A stretch of 64,000 nucleotides of DNA from Epiperipatus broadwayi (taxonomy: Eukaryota; Onychophora; Udeonychophora; Euonychophora; Peripatidae). Below are positions 11,071 to 23,235 of this stretch, one piece after another. Within the stretch, counting starts at the first letter, position 1, and each line of letters starts with the position of its first letter. Under the pieces are notes generated by a model. The model was not told where the DNA came from. It saw only the letters and a program-made list of their open reading frames with translations, and ran no database searches. A program made the position numbers and the translations under genes. The stretch covers positions 2,250,150-2,314,149 of the forward strand of contig JAQFVV010012477.1 of assembly GCA_028023455.1 (NCBI GenBank). Reading direction: 5' to 3'.

Positions 11071-12707
11071 AAATTATGACAAACAGTTGAATAGGACAAG
11101 AATGTTTGTGGTAGCAATTTGAAAGAAAAAAATATACAGTTTACAAAAAAAATGGATTAAATTGTTAAACATTCACATTATAATTTAACAATGGTTGAAA
11201 GCAGTATTGTTGATCTAAACAACAACATATCAATTAATTAGTGAAATAGATGAATTGATTCTGTACATAGAGGAAAATAAAGTTCGAAAAATCTAGTGAA
11301 GTGAGCTAGGAATAAATTGATGAAGAAACAATGTTTATGTTGATTTATGTTCTAAAGAAATGAAGTTATTATACATTTCTTAAACTATGTAAAAGCTGCA
11401 GAGAAATAAAGGATCAACATGTGTATATTCTAAACTGTTGTAAGGATATGATATCGCTTATCCCTGAGATGAAGATCTCATCATTTTCAATTGGATTATT
11501 TCCTAAAGAGCAAATTGACATTTCCTAAACAGACAAAATTACTCTATTGTTTTTAATCACTCTTTTTTTTTTATAATTTCAAGCTATTATCTAAGCAATG
11601 TAGAAAAGTCTAATGTTGCTGTTATATATATATATATTTTTTAATCCCAGGATAAGAACCATATTTATTACTGATGAAATCATAATGTACAAACTTGTCT
11701 GAATATGTGGATATAATATACTAATCGGGTTATAATGAAAAAAGGATGTTTCTGAAATTATATGCTAAAGAGTAGAGTAATACAATAAATATTTTGTTGG
11801 TACCAAATTTAAATGAAAGTAATTGGTTATATGTGTGTAAGGGGAAATATAAGCTACTACACAAGCAGGAAAACGTAACTGTAACTGTCCTAGTAAATAA
11901 AACAAAAAATTAAACTAATTTTTCTTTAGTTGTGGCAGCGGTTTTTTATTATTGTCTAATCAGTTAACCCTTTAACTAAAAATAAATGACCAATTAGCCA
12001 AGTATTGTCTAATGTTCAATGGCTAATCACGTTGGGAAGGATAACAGCTTGAAATAAAAGCCCTATCTGTGTCTGATTAAAATATTAAAAAAAAAGTTCA
12101 CTGTTTGCTTGAATTAAAATCTCAGCATACAGACTTAATATGGACTTATAATAACCGCTACATCAAAAGAATTTAAAAAACTGTCTGTATGGGAAAACAG
12201 GATATTTTGACTACGGTTTAAATTTTATTAAATTATTTTTTTTGAAGTATTAAGTAAATATTTAATCTTATCTCGATTTTTTTTCTTTTTTGTGTTGGAG
12301 ACAGGAAGTACAATAAAAGAAAAAAAGACAATAGTAAATCAAAAGTAGATAGTACTAAATATTTGATTAATGTACGTTTGAACTCGAATGAATGTAGCTT
12401 GCTTGTTTGGTAATGAGAGAAAAAGATAAATGGTTTAAATCCATTAATGAATTGGGAAAAGTCAGTTTAATATTCTTCTGTGACAGAGGACAAAAAGAAA
12501 TGGATCGATTTTCTTGCCAGTGTCAAAACTATTAATATTCTCATTATTAATAATCTTTTAACTACATTGTTATTAAAGACCTTTTAATAATAGTAAATAA
12601 CAATAGTAATTAAGCTTATTATTGCTATTTGAAGTAGTATCTTTATAACGATTGTTGTTGGTTTTTTAAATTTATGAATGTATTTTGATAATTGCGTTTT
12701 CAATAAA
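11071..12707. other. A+T-rich DNA, nothing recognised
   Basis: Only short homopolymer runs and small AT repeats (for example near 11622-11637) were seen. Confidence 0.55.
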
Positions 12708-12830
12708 ATACACATATGTTGTCAAGCGTTGGTGGCCGGGTGGTTGGCGCAGCTGCCTTGCAAGCAGTTGACCCGGGTTCGCTTTCCGGCCGATGCTTTG
12801 ACACATAAGAAAAACAATATATACACATAT
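12708..12830 (+). mobile_element. Compact tRNA-derived SINE, copy 3 (best preserved)
   Basis: The tRNA-like fold is nearly complete: acceptor GCGTTGG pairs with CCGATGC, D-arm GCC/GGC, anticodon arm GCTGC-CTTGCAA-GCAGT, and T-arm CCGGG/TCCGG with loop TTCGCTT. The acceptor stem is extended because the preceding TGTCAA pairs with the following TTGACA. A short A-rich tail follows. A 10-bp target duplication ATACACATAT lies at 12708-12717 and 12821-12830. Extra bases between the D and anticodon arms and the retroposon flanks argue against a functional tRNA-Ala(TGC). Confidence 0.9.
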
Positions 12831-13099
12831 TGTGCATTCATCTCGAAGACGGATTAAGATGACGTTGAAATGTTAAGTGTCAATTTATTTAAACATTTTA
12901 ATATTTAAAAATACACAATAAAAGGTTAATTATAAGAGTTACTCACGAAAATATTTTTATAGCAACGTATCTTGAAAACCAATTAGATAAATACATTACT
13001 GATTATTACGAATCAGTTATTAAACTAGAGGTTCTTTTTAATCCAAATATAAACATTAAACTTTATTTAAAGATTAATGTATATATTAGTAACATATAC
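12831..13099. other. Flank left of the duplication complex
   Basis: A+T-rich; nothing recognised. Its right edge at 13099/13100 is the junction with the duplicated segment. Confidence 0.5.
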
Positions 13100-13155
13100 T
13101 CATAAGGACCATGAATTTTTTTATCTTACGCTTCTGGATAATCTCCTATTGCCAT
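13100..13155 (-). pseudogene. 5' fragment of ATP synthase subunit f retrocopy
   Basis: Codons 1-18 of the gene at 23305-23628 are present, with the same 5' leader upstream and the 14-bp target-duplication sequence at 13177-13190 (one mismatch). Codon 10 is changed from TAC to TAA (plus-strand 13126-13128), giving a premature stop. The remaining codons are missing because the duplicated block ends here. It cannot make a functional protein. Confidence 0.93.
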
Positions 13156-14339
13156 TTTAGAAAATCCAACTTCATACTATCTTTCTTGTTGCTTCTAAGA
13201 TTTAGCGTTATTACAAAATAACAATTATTGGATAAGGTAATGTTTAAATTGCAGAAGTTTATAAAGAATTTAAACCGTCATTTTTCCTTTTTTGTCTATT
13301 TCTATTTTAAAAAATTTCAATTTTTGTTAAAACAAATGTTCAGTAATACCACAATCATTGAGAAATCAATATTTTTTATCATTCTATTTTTCATCTTCTT
13401 TGCAACACCTTTTTGATAGGCATGTTTAAACCAAATGCACCTGCAGATTTAGAAGGTTGTAAAATCCTACATATGGATTTTTTCCATAATCTTCCTTTCA
13501 GTGATTTTAAAATCTTAAGAATGCATAATTTGTGCGTGCATTATTACGCAATGTAAATAAAGTTTATTATTTGATCATATAAATAACATGTAATCAATAT
13601 ACGAATAAAATATTTCATTATCATACTACTAAAAAAAATCTACATATGCATACCTTAAATTTAAATATGCTAATCACAAATAATTATTCATATACACACC
13701 TCCTACTCCCGCTAAGACTTTTTCGTGTATTGGTGTATAAGGAAGCGTAATAGTGGCGCATATGTTTTGTCCACTACAGCACAGTGGAGTGTATGCATAC
13801 TGTTGATGAGATAATTGCCTTAGTTTAAGTTCATGGGTTGCAACGTATATGCATATATTGCACTCATACCAGAATTAAGGGATGGAGAACTTTCTTCATT
13901 TAAAATATAAAGTTATTAGATTATAATTATTTAGTGTGCGCACGTACAAATTAACACACACAGAAGCAGAAGCTTATTTATACTCCTTATTCTTTTTTTC
14001 TATTTGATATTGATGTTTAATAAATCTATTTTGTTACTTCAAATTGTACTTAAATTTTATTTAATCTTACCGATGACTTGCCAATTAGTATTGAGATAAT
14101 ACCGTCAGGGTGTAGCAAAAAGATTAACTTCAAATAGAATATTTTTAATGTACTATATTTGGGAAGTCCGGTTTCAGTTTCGATTTATTGGAAGATTGTA
14201 TACACAACTAATTTCTCTGCAGTACTTATAACTCTTTTATATTCCTTTTGACTTGTTAAATGTAACAATAGAACATTGAAAACTGTGCTAAAATTTTAGC
14301 TTGGTCTATTTCTAAAAATTACCAAGATATTTAAATCCA

Positions 14340-14960
14340 TTTATATTCTTAAACTGATAAACTATATGGAATGTTTCAGGAGCTTCTTCCAATATTGGCT
14401 GATAAAGAACTTCACCTTTAGGTATACTAATTACTAATCAAGTGTCCATAATGGTTGCATGCAACAGACTAAATCATTTTGGAGATTGGCTTTTGCATTG
14501 AAAAAAATACAACAATCATATCATACTGTAAATCCAGAAACCAATATGGTGAATTTCTTATTGTGCTTTTAGTTATTTCAAATTGAAATTTATCTACCAA
14601 TCTGAACCATAACTCTTTATGAAGCAACCTATAAGTATTCCAAATACCACTTTCAAAAAGTTTAAACAATTTTTGAAATATTGCACACAATTGTTTAGTA
14701 TCAGATGTTTTGAAATGTCTTGCATATAATAATGGGTGTTCTTTATGAATCATGTAAGAACTGCTTAATACACATAACCAACTTTATCAGTCACTGCTTA
14801 ATTTCAAGTCTTGATAATGACGTCCATAAAATCAATACATAAATCATAATTTGGCTCTTGGATTTTTCTCTTATATTTCTTGACAACAAAACTTGATGTC
14901 TCTACTGTGCCCTGATTCTGTAAAACAACCCTAAATCACTGCAAGTTATCCAACAAACAT
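14340..14960 (-). pseudogene. Unidentified decayed coding-like stretch (copy in B')
   Basis: The minus strand has one clean frame at 14469-14753 and, with frame changes, further protein-like runs on both sides (upstream VETSSFVVKKYKRKIQEPN; downstream PKGEVLYQPILEEAPETF). Composition is rich in charged and aromatic residues, unlike the random A+T-rich frames around it. The same remnant occurs at 24810-25500. I do not recognise the family; a decayed transposon or host gene piece are both possible. Confidence 0.35.
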
Positions 14961-15559
14961 TTTAAAAGTACTTGTCATAAACAACTATTAATAGTTTAAC
15001 AACATTACAAGTCTTTTCTACCTTTGGAGTGTAATTAATGGGAATAATAAAGATAATTTTTAATATATGCAAGAAGAACACTTTCCTGAAACATATATAT
15101 AATTCGTAAAAATGATCAATGAATTTGAACTAAAATATAATCACCCATATTGTAAACTTTTCGGGCATCTTCCTCAGACCCTGATTCTAGTTTTGGAATC
15201 ACAAAAAGCTCTTGTGATTTCACCAAGATAGATTTTTTGTTTGAACTATATCTTTAAATGACCCCATTCATGTATTATTATCCAAAAGATATCAAAATAA
15301 TTTTTCTAGTTGTTTGAAATTTCATTACTCTTTTGAAGACTCTCAATAATTAAAAAGAATTTTATTATAACATAAGATTTTTTTATTATATTATTTACTT
15401 TATATATATATCTGAAAAAACTGAATATGGGGCAACAAGGGCTCTGAAAGTGTTAAGTCTGAAAATTAGAATATATAAAAAAGCCTACAAATTATTATAT
15501 AAAAAAAAAATGTTTCAATGTATCAGCATAATAATAATATATATATATATTTATTTATT

Positions 15560-16110
15560 GTAACCAGAAAAGAGATAAGAAGGGGGAGGGATAAGGTGAA
15601 AGACAAAAACAAAAGAAGGAAAGAAGAAAAGAGAGAGAAATAGACTGAAGAAAAGAAATCTATTAGAGATGAAATAAGATGCTGAGAGAGAGATTGTACC
15701 AATATAAAAGAAATGAGATGATTGGGGGGGGGGTGAAAGACAAAAGAAAAGAATGAAAGAAAGAGAAATAGATTGAAAAAAATATTGAATTTGAAATGAA
15801 AGACAGAGGGTGCTAATTGTAACCTATATAAAAGAAATGAAGAGATAAGATGAAGATAGGACGGAATGAAGTAGAAGATAAAAGAAGAGAGAGATGAGAT
15901 GAAGTGAAAATAAAATGCTGAAATGAAGATGATGATGAAGATAAGGTGAAAATGGAATGAAGGAGATGATGATGAAATAAAGAGAGAGATGAGATGAAAT
16001 GGAAGAAAGATGAGAATGATGATGAATGATGATGAAAGGATGAAAAAATGGAGATGAGTAGCGTGGAATTATTATAAGATGTAAGAAAAGATGGAAGATA
16101 AGATAAAAGA
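15560..16110 (+). repeat. Purine-rich (GAAA/GATGA) tract
   Basis: The plus strand is almost all A and G for several hundred bases, with GATGA and GAGA motifs and a G-run at 15724-15733. The duplicate lies at about 26065-26620. The serine/phenylalanine-rich minus-strand ORF over it is a translation of this low-complexity sequence. Confidence 0.9.
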
Positions 16111-16770
16111 CTCCTAACGACTTGGCTCAATGGGGTTACAGTAAATGTAAAAAAGAATGATGATCCAGAGATGTATAATCGGATAGAGACAAAATCCAAT
16201 ACCAATGCAAATATAACTATTATGGCATATTAATCTACCACTAAACAATACAAAAGATAATTTAAATCATTAATTAATAGTTATTAGAATCGACTTATCA
16301 TCAGACCACACACTTTGAATACCAATAAATGTTACTTTGTTTGGAAGGATAATCTCACTAAATAATAACTAACAAGGCAACAAGAGTAAACGATCTCAGG
16401 GGTTTTACAACTAAACTCTTGTGCAAAATAAAAGTTTAAGTTGCCTAATAAATAATTGCTAGGATGAATAAATAGGTGAGTGATATCTTGGCTAACCATA
16501 AAATAATCATTTTATGTTCAATCATGCAATAATAAACAAAACAAATATTAATACAAAGATTTAATGAATCAATCTAAATTTAAATTAATAATGGCCTATT
16601 ACCCAAGACATTATTCGAGCAAGGAAAAAAGCAAGGGTACTTTTTATGCCTTTCCCCATACAGAGAACCTACTAAAAACCTTAAATGCAGATGGATTATA
16701 ATTCTTTAAACATATAAGATGATGATAGACAATGTGCAGCCTTTTAAAATAATAGATAATAAATACTCTT

Positions 16771-17204
16771 CCAAAGATCGCCATTACTTCATTCCAATAT
16801 TTAAGTTTGTATTTAAATAAAGAAAGGAAGGTGATAATGTATTTGGTCATAGATATTAGATATTTAAAATCATCTTTTATATCTGAAGACTTACACATAT
16901 GGACTGATATGTTTGTTTATCTTTTATTATCATTTTATATTTGTTTACTTTTAAGTCATCCATAAAAACCTTGACAACAGTTCTTAATCTTATTATAACA
17001 TGATTTACCTTTATAACCTGTCTAACATTGTGCTATTTAAGATTTATTGTCTACCATATTACTTTGAATTTAAGCCATTCTTAAATTTAAGCTGCAGTAA
17101 AATTTTAAAATTGGAAAAAAATATAAAAACGATTTCAGAACATACTTTAGTTTTAATCATAACTGTCTCTTTTGTTATTGGTAAACTCTTAATATGTCAT
17201 TACT
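16771..17204. other. Unique DNA after copy B'
   Basis: Not shared with the sequence after 27317. The minus strand may carry a decayed continuation of the adjacent pogo/Tigger fragment, but I could not align it with confidence. Confidence 0.3.
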
Positions 17205-17414
17205 TTATATAAGATAAAAGAACTGCATCATTGCAGAATATCTTCCATTTTTAGGCCCCAAAAATGATTTTCTGTGTTTTATATACTTAAATGACGTCTC
17301 CTTCATGGCTCTCCAATGATGAAAATTTCTTTCATCAACTGTAAATCCTTTACCAGTTGCATGATTTCCAATTTCTTCACTGCACAATATAACTTTTCTT
17401 TTGAATTCAGCATC
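17205..17414 (-). pseudogene. pogo/Tigger-like transposase N-terminal DNA-binding fragment
   Basis: The minus strand gives about 70 codons beginning DAEFKRKVI and including CSEEIGNHATGKGFTVDER, HHWRAMKE and KSFLGPKNGRYS. This matches the helix-turn-helix found at the N-terminus of many invertebrate pogo/Tigger-type proteins (pattern F-K-VI--AEE-GNR-A-R-F-VDE--VR-WR, then a K-K/R-GPK-GRYPELE tail). No initiator methionine, second DNA-binding domain or DDE catalytic domain is readable, so it is a fragment. It lies between the duplicated blocks and has no partner gene nearby. Confidence 0.7.
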
Positions 17415-19724
17415 TTATTTAAACTGTTTTCCCTTCATCAATGAGTATGAGTAATACAAAAAACTCAAAAATAAAATATGGCCATATACAATATGATTAA
17501 TATAGTCAATTTACAATGAAATTGAAATAGATAACTCACTATAAATAAAAATATTATTTAATACATCAATCTGGTTTTTCATTCATTAATGGAACCTTTT
17601 TAAGATGTTTCTTTTTACACAATCACATGACCAATTTTCTTACCACAACACTCAATTGACATTATTTACATTACATTAAATATAATTCTTAAAATACACA
17701 CATAAAATATAATTAGTAAAATACATATATATACATAAAAATGATTAAATTTATTACAGTCCTTTTCCCCCTCATAATATATATATAAATAATCTAAAAA
17801 AAACAATAATAATAATCCCTATTATTTTTAAAATTGTAACTCTAAATTTTCCAATAATCTATCCCCTTCACCCCCAATTGTGCTGGGCCTTTAATCATGT
17901 TTACACATTTGTTTAAATTTTCTTGAATATACAAAGTCTCATAACATTTTTTTTTTGTAATTTTTAACATACTTTTATTATCTGAATATTTTGTTCCCAA
18001 TTCATTTTATGTCCAGTATCCAAAAAAGGTATATATGGCTCTGATTTTATATCATTTCATTGCCCTATCATGCTCCTTACCTTTTCCATGGCAGTCTTTC
18101 CTGCCTGATATATATATATATATGTGTGTGTGTATGATATTGCAAAAGTCACAACTAATTTTATAAACAAACCCTACCCTACTTTTAATATTACCCATCA
18201 TTTTTGAGTTACACATCTATTTCTCTAAAGATTCTTTATTTTCCCATCCTATCTTAATATCATCAGGTAACTTTAATATTATGACTTCAAAATTTGAATA
18301 AAAATTGCAGCTTAAATTCAAAGTAATATGGTAAATGCTTATGAATAGCAAAAAGATTTAAAAAAAAAATACAACACAGATTATTTCATTACACGAATAT
18401 AACTACTGCAACTAAGTTAGCTGCATATAAAACTGTTATTTTACTTATTGTATGGATGTGAAACTAGGACATTTTATTGACACAATACAAAGACATTAGG
18501 AATTTTTTTTAAAAAGATACTTTAAAAATTTTAAAATTTAATGAGAAGATTATAAAACCAATCAATATATTCTTCAACTTGTTGAATTTGATATTTTATA
18601 GTCCACTATTACAAAATCATACTTTCATTTAATCAGGCATAAGAAATGAATGATCAACATATGCCAAGAGGTTGTTAAATAGTAGGTTTTAGTATGGTTT
18701 CAGACAGATCCTGTTTGCTTTATAAAGAACAAATTTATTTTTGTTGTTACTTGTTGTTTTTCGAGTCCGGAATTAATTAAAAATTGATTAAAAATCCTCA
18801 GGAAGTGAAGCTAAACAAGAAATTAAAAGCTTTTAATATATTTTGTAAAACATTCTGGTGAAATTGTTACTATACATTACTATTAGCATAGCATTCCAAT
18901 TCCTTTAATACTATATCTTTAAGATACACAGTTTAGATTGACCAACAATATTTTCACAGAGGCAAAACTCTCCCTACATTCATGCCACTCAGTGCATGCC
19001 AGAGTAATCAATGGATGCTTGAAGGTTTAATTAAGGCAGAAATACTGAAAAACTCCAGTGAGCTGTATGTATATTAACTGTCAGTTAATGGTATGCTTAT
19101 ATACGATCAAAGCTAAAGTATAGATGATCTCATTCCATACTTACAGACGGTTAGTTTAAGTAGAGCTCCCTGGAGTTTCCGTACTTGCGCATTAATTTCA
19201 TCTGCATTCAAGCTATCAAAAACTTGTATTTATAATAAATGACTTAATACTTCTTTTTTTTTTTCATTTTATTCAACAATCAACTATTTAAACTTCTTCA
19301 AAGTATATGTGTTCAGATGCATATCCTTTTCCTTAGTTAAGGCATTTGAAAATTGTTAGCGGTTAATATATCATTTGTATATATTGAGGCTTAATTAAAA
19401 CTATTTATTTCTTCACTTTTGTCTTTATTTATTAATGCCTTCTATTGAATGAAAGAATATTGCCATATTTGTTCTATGCTTCCTTAATTGATTAACTTCT
19501 TACTATTTCTTTGATTAAGTTAATTTACTCTTATTATCTGCATTGAGATTGAGTTAGGTCAACGCAATACACATATATATTACTACTACTTAATCTAATT
19601 TCTTGCATTCACAGCCTTGACATTTTTGACTTCGAGTAGTAATTGTAATATCGTACCTAGACCAGATATAAATTATAAATTAAAGTTAAAAACTAACATT
19701 ATTTTAGTAAACAAAAAATATATA
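17415..19724. other. A+T-rich DNA with a small TA/TG microsatellite
   Basis: A (TA)n(TG)n run lies at 18108-18137. Around 18960-19020 there is a decayed match to 20285-20325 (shared TCAATGGATGC), hinting at an old dispersed repeat. No gene was seen. Confidence 0.5.
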
Positions 19725-19878
19725 AGGGATTCGAATGCAGACTTTCAAATGACTCTCAATTCTCCAAGCCAGCTCATATGTGATCAGGTGGATCGGCAAT
19801 ATGAGATGGCTTGGAGAGTTGAGGGTCGTCTGAAATGAGGGTCGTGTGAAAGTCTGCGTTCGAATCCCTTATGTATTA
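19725..19878. repeat. Inverted repeat of the R470 family end (B-box-like)
   Basis: The outer arms AAGGGATTCGAATGCAGACTTTCA-like (19725) and its complement ending GTTCGAATCCCTT (19874) enclose a further inverted block (CTCTCAATTCTCCAAGCCA against TGGCTTGGAGAGTTGAG). The outer sequence matches the end of the ~470-bp repeat family at 38.6, 46.2 and 49.8 kb. GTTCGAATCCC resembles a tRNA B box. Confidence 0.75.
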
Positions 19879-20507
19879 CATTATATGTGCAGGTAGTGTG
19901 TGTTTGTACAGTGTATTAAACAAAAAATAGTAATGGCATTAGATAACAATATCTGGATACAAACATTTACCAAATAATAACTAGGAGATGGGGAGAATTT
20001 GAGGCACTTCGCATCACATATTGCTTTAGAATTGTTAATCAATTAAAAATTGATATATTGTTATGGATGATATAATTTCTAATCTTTAACCTAATAAAGA
20101 ATTAGTAATAATCATTAACGTCTTTATCTAAAATAAACTGTATCCATTTTAGGAATAATATATTTTGTCATTTATATCTATTTCTACATTTTAAGAATAA
20201 AACAGCACGTTGATGTCATGTGATGCACTGTGGCTTCTTTATCGGAGTAAGGAATCTCGCAGCCACAGTAAACTATAGTACTTTCATTCGGTGCACGCTA
20301 TAGTTATCAATGGATGCAAGAAGGTGTGAGCATAAAATACCTATCTGCGGTCTATTCATACAATATTTTCAAACTAGTATCTAATTTACACTGGAGGGAG
20401 AGGCACTGCTATTTTAGGAGATTGTGGAGGCATAAGAAATGGTGGTCATTTGATGTCTAATTTTAAAGAATGTATGGGAGAATAGAAGTTTTAAAGAAAT
20501 ATAAAAA

Positions 20508-20520
20508 ACCGACCCCCCCC
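20508..20520 (+). repeat. C-run in an otherwise featureless stretch
   Basis: A short ACCCCCCCC run within 19879-20984, an interval where nothing else is recognised apart from the weak TCAATGGATGC repeat near 20309. Confidence 0.6.
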
Positions 20521-20984
20521 TTGTGGATAAATTTGTAAGCATGTCGGTAAGAATTTATTATTTAAAAAACATTTGCATGTGTGCATAAAATTAGTACACG
20601 TGTACAGTATATATGTGTGTGCCTAAAATCAATATACATACATATTGAATGTAAAATTGTTATTAATCGCAAATAAAGACAACATAAAATAAATACTTAA
20701 AATTTTTATTAGATAAAAAAATAACAAAATAATTTGAAAATGGATAACAGTTTTTAAAATATCTATTTAAAATGAAAAATCCATCTTGTGGCTGAAATAA
20801 CAAACTTTTGAGTAACCATGGTAACAGATTGATTGATAGCTAAGTGAAAATCTACATCCCCAGATGATGATATTAACTTACTATCATTCTATTGTAATAT
20901 AAATTGTTTGTCTTCAAATCAAAACATCATAAAATGGGTACTTCAGATTATTAAATCTATTCATTTTTCTTTTCAAGAAATCAA

Positions 20985-21120
20985 GATTTATAAATCCAAG
21001 TGCACTAGCCGGAATCTATAGGAATCTTCATCACAGAAAGCAAACTTTAATTCCTTCAGTGGAAATTCTAGGATTTCATAGGGACCGATTTGAGTGATTA
21101 CTTCATTAGTCATTGTAAGA
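20985..21120 (-). pseudogene. Candidate terminal exon or decayed gene piece
   Basis: On the minus strand an open run from MTNEVITQIGPYEI through CDEDSYRFRLVHLDL to a stop has protein-like composition. It lies 0.4 kb downstream of a candidate transmembrane exon on the same strand; between them (21197-21320) another run, YFPDFRQIFTPY and RSGTPFVITKPKNG, is also open for some 40 codons. I do not recognise the protein and no clear splice acceptor precedes this run. Confidence 0.25.
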
Positions 21121-21513
21121 ATTTAGACGAGATCCAAATAAATAGAACTTTTAAGCATCTAGACCTTTAGATATTTACTATATAAAATATAGTTACTTTA
21201 AAACAATCCATTCTTTGGTTTTGTAATGACAAAAGGTGTTCCACTTCTGTCAACATATGGTGTGAATATTTGTCTAAAATCGGGAAAATATCCAAGTCCG
21301 GTTTTTAGGTATGTCAAAATCGGGGCAATAAGTCACATTTCAGGATAAAGAAAATTAAAAGAAGTCTGTCTTTTATTACAAAGACTAACATTCCTTCTGG
21401 TATCAATTTGGTGTGAATTACAGATGGCATTTTAAGAGATTTTATCTCAATTGGTACTAGCAGTAGCATCGTGAAATAATTTCCATTTGATGTCACTATT
21501 AAATATTGTTTAC

Positions 21514-21735
21514 TTCAGTACTACGATGCTCTCTAATGGGACATCATCAACAATATATAATGGGACATCATCAACAATATCAAATTTAATATACATGCTC
21601 GATGGAATAACAAATAAGTCATCGGACATATCTACCTCAGAAGATGGTGGTTCCCACAACCGTAGGAAAATCAGGAAAAAGGCAATGATGACAAGAGCCA
21701 CAAATATAAACACAACTGGCAAGCTGACGATGAGA
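21514..21735 (-). CDS. Candidate exon: single transmembrane segment plus acidic tail
   Basis: On the minus strand a clean frame of about 74 codons runs between a good splice acceptor (TTCTTCACTCCAG, ending at 21736) and a GTAAAC donor (21513-21508). It encodes a strongly hydrophobic stretch (LPVVFIFVALVIIAFFLIFL), then EPPSSEVDMSDDLFV, then a direct repeat IVDDVPL-YIVDDVPL. The repeat comes from a tandem ~24-bp duplication (TAATGGGACATCATCAACAA) at 21534-21582. A one-pass membrane protein juxtamembrane exon is a reasonable inference, but no start, partner exon or family was recognised, so it could be a relic. Confidence 0.3.
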
Positions 21736-21748
21736 CTGGAGTGAAGAA

Positions 21749-22239
21749 TGATTTTACAAACACTTCTTTACTCAAAATTTCCAAGAAGCTGAAAAATATT
21801 GCTGCTTGAATCTGAGCAAAAATACAGCTATGACGTCATAATAGAAAGTCACTATTTATTATTATTCAATAAAATTATATATATTATTGTCTTGAATAAA
21901 CATTTATTTTTTATAATTATTTATTTTTAAGTTGTTAATATTTTATTGGAAATTTTTTTTTAAAAATATATATATACCAAAAATTCTTTCGTTGTAGCAA
22001 GACGTTTTATTAAAGAATGATATGGATACAAGTATAATAAAAAGAAAAACACACTTATGTAAATGTTATTAATAGACTTAATTTTGTCAAAAACTGATTA
22101 TTTATTATTATTATTATTATTATTTTTTAATCACTTATCTATTATTTGCAGTTTAAGTATTATCAACAACAAACTCTTGTAAACAAGGATAGCCATTATA
22201 ATCCCACACACACACACACATACACACGTAGACAAAAGA
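21749..22239. repeat. A+T-rich spacer with (ATT)n and (CA)n microsatellites
   Basis: An ATT trinucleotide run lies at about 22098-22125 and a CA run at about 22204-22228, directly left of the duplicated segment. Nothing else recognised. Confidence 0.8.
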
Positions 22240-22386
22240 AAAAGAAATAAAATATTAGGGATGTGGTTTAAGGAAGAATACAATAAGTAAGTCCGCATAG
22301 CATTTTTTTAATATATATCATTGATAATTTTTATTGGTATTTGTTACATCTCATCTTGCCTTTCAAAAATGAACTACTACAGATCA

Positions 22387-22790
22387 TGTCTTATCTTGAT
22401 CGGTTTGAGCATTCACCATCTCGAACTAATGCATGTACAAATAGATAACACATAGCCAGTGGCAAGAACGGGCCAATACGTGATGATGCCCACTGATTCC
22501 GAATGTTTTCAATTAAGGATGGAAATCTGGCAATAAATAGTCAAGCTTTTTGAAATAGGTTCAGAGAACTACTGTCACGCAGCTGAAAGACAGGCACCGA
22601 CACCAGGCAAGCTGTCATATACAGCCGAAAGTGTCACCAGGCCTAACTCATAAAGCAGGCTGTTACAGAACGGCTAGAAGTGGTAGAAAATCTATAAAGG
22701 CACATGAAGTCCCTTCTGCCGTATTTCACCTTACATTTAGGTGCTATACCTCAACAACTGTTGCCTCTGGAATGTGTCCATTGTAAATAT
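22387..22790 (+). repeat. Solo gypsy LTR
   Basis: This block is richer in G+C than its surroundings and aligns with the 5' LTR of the gypsy element at 7080-7640 (opposite strand): TGAGCATTC, ACATAGCC, TCCGAAT, TCTGGCAATAAATAGTCA and AAATCTATAA are shared in order. No gypsy internal sequence follows, hence a solo LTR. It begins with TGTC; the 3' edge is approximate and the LTR may extend further. Confidence 0.7.
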
Positions 22791-23235
22791 AATATAAATG
22801 CATAAATAATTCTGAAGCGAAATATACTTTCTTAACTATTTCAAAACTTTACTTAATTGGAAAAATCCATTATTGTATTATCAATCATCTATTCGAATAA
22901 GAGTAAAGAATATTGTATTTTAGTAAGTTATCGTTGAGATATAATCTTCGTAACATAAATTATAATTCTGCCACTCACATGAAATTTATGTTTCAACTCA
23001 AAATAAAATATTTTTTTAGTAAGTTTATTACAGTTCATTCCCTTCTCAGGCCTAAAAAAATTGACATGAATTTATAATAATACAATACCAGGAATCGATA
23101 ATCTGCAGCTCGCGAGACTCAAACATAACGCATTTTATATTTTCAGTTGTAATATATAAATATTTACATTCCTCTAAAGAGAGAGAGAGAGAGAGAAAAG
23201 CTATTTTTCTTGTTTTTTTTAAATATTTAAACACA

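Larger units (their letters stand above)
13100..16770. repeat. Segmental duplication copy B' (right part of the 22.2-27.3 kb unit)
   Basis: This 3.67-kb block matches 23573-27317 in the same orientation at roughly 95% identity by eye, with small indels; for example 31 bp around 25314-25344 and the repeated AATGTGCAGC near 27259-27282 are present only in the other copy. The left end falls exactly inside the ATP synthase f retrogene (codon 18/19) and the right end at AATAAATACTCTT; outside these points the flanks are unrelated. Many CpGs of the other copy are TpG or CpA here, so this copy is the more decayed one. Confidence 0.93.

Noticed and set aside
12718-12820. A functional tRNA-Ala(TGC) gene
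   Set aside because: Target duplication, oligo(A)-like tail, extra bases after the D-arm and two obvious relatives in the window identify it as a SINE.
13093-13100. The B' break read as an intron: on the minus strand exon 1 would be followed by GTATAT
   Set aside because: The intact copy is a processed retrocopy with target duplications and A-tail, and A' lacks an AG acceptor at its matching edge, so the GT is coincidental.
13228-13416. 62-codon ORF (and its relative at 23701-23895) as a gene
   Set aside because: It lies in the duplicated block, is made of Phe/Lys/Ile-rich low-complexity codons from A+T-rich DNA, and the two copies differ by indels without any sign of constraint.
13421-13555. 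44-codon ORF starting MFKPNAPADLEGC, followed at once by AATAAA, also in the second copy near 23899
   Set aside because: The two copies differ at three codons and all three changes alter the amino acid, as expected without selection; there is no recognisable family.
15813-16205. 130-codon Ser/Phe-rich minus-strand ORF
   Set aside because: It is a translation of the purine-rich low-complexity tract.
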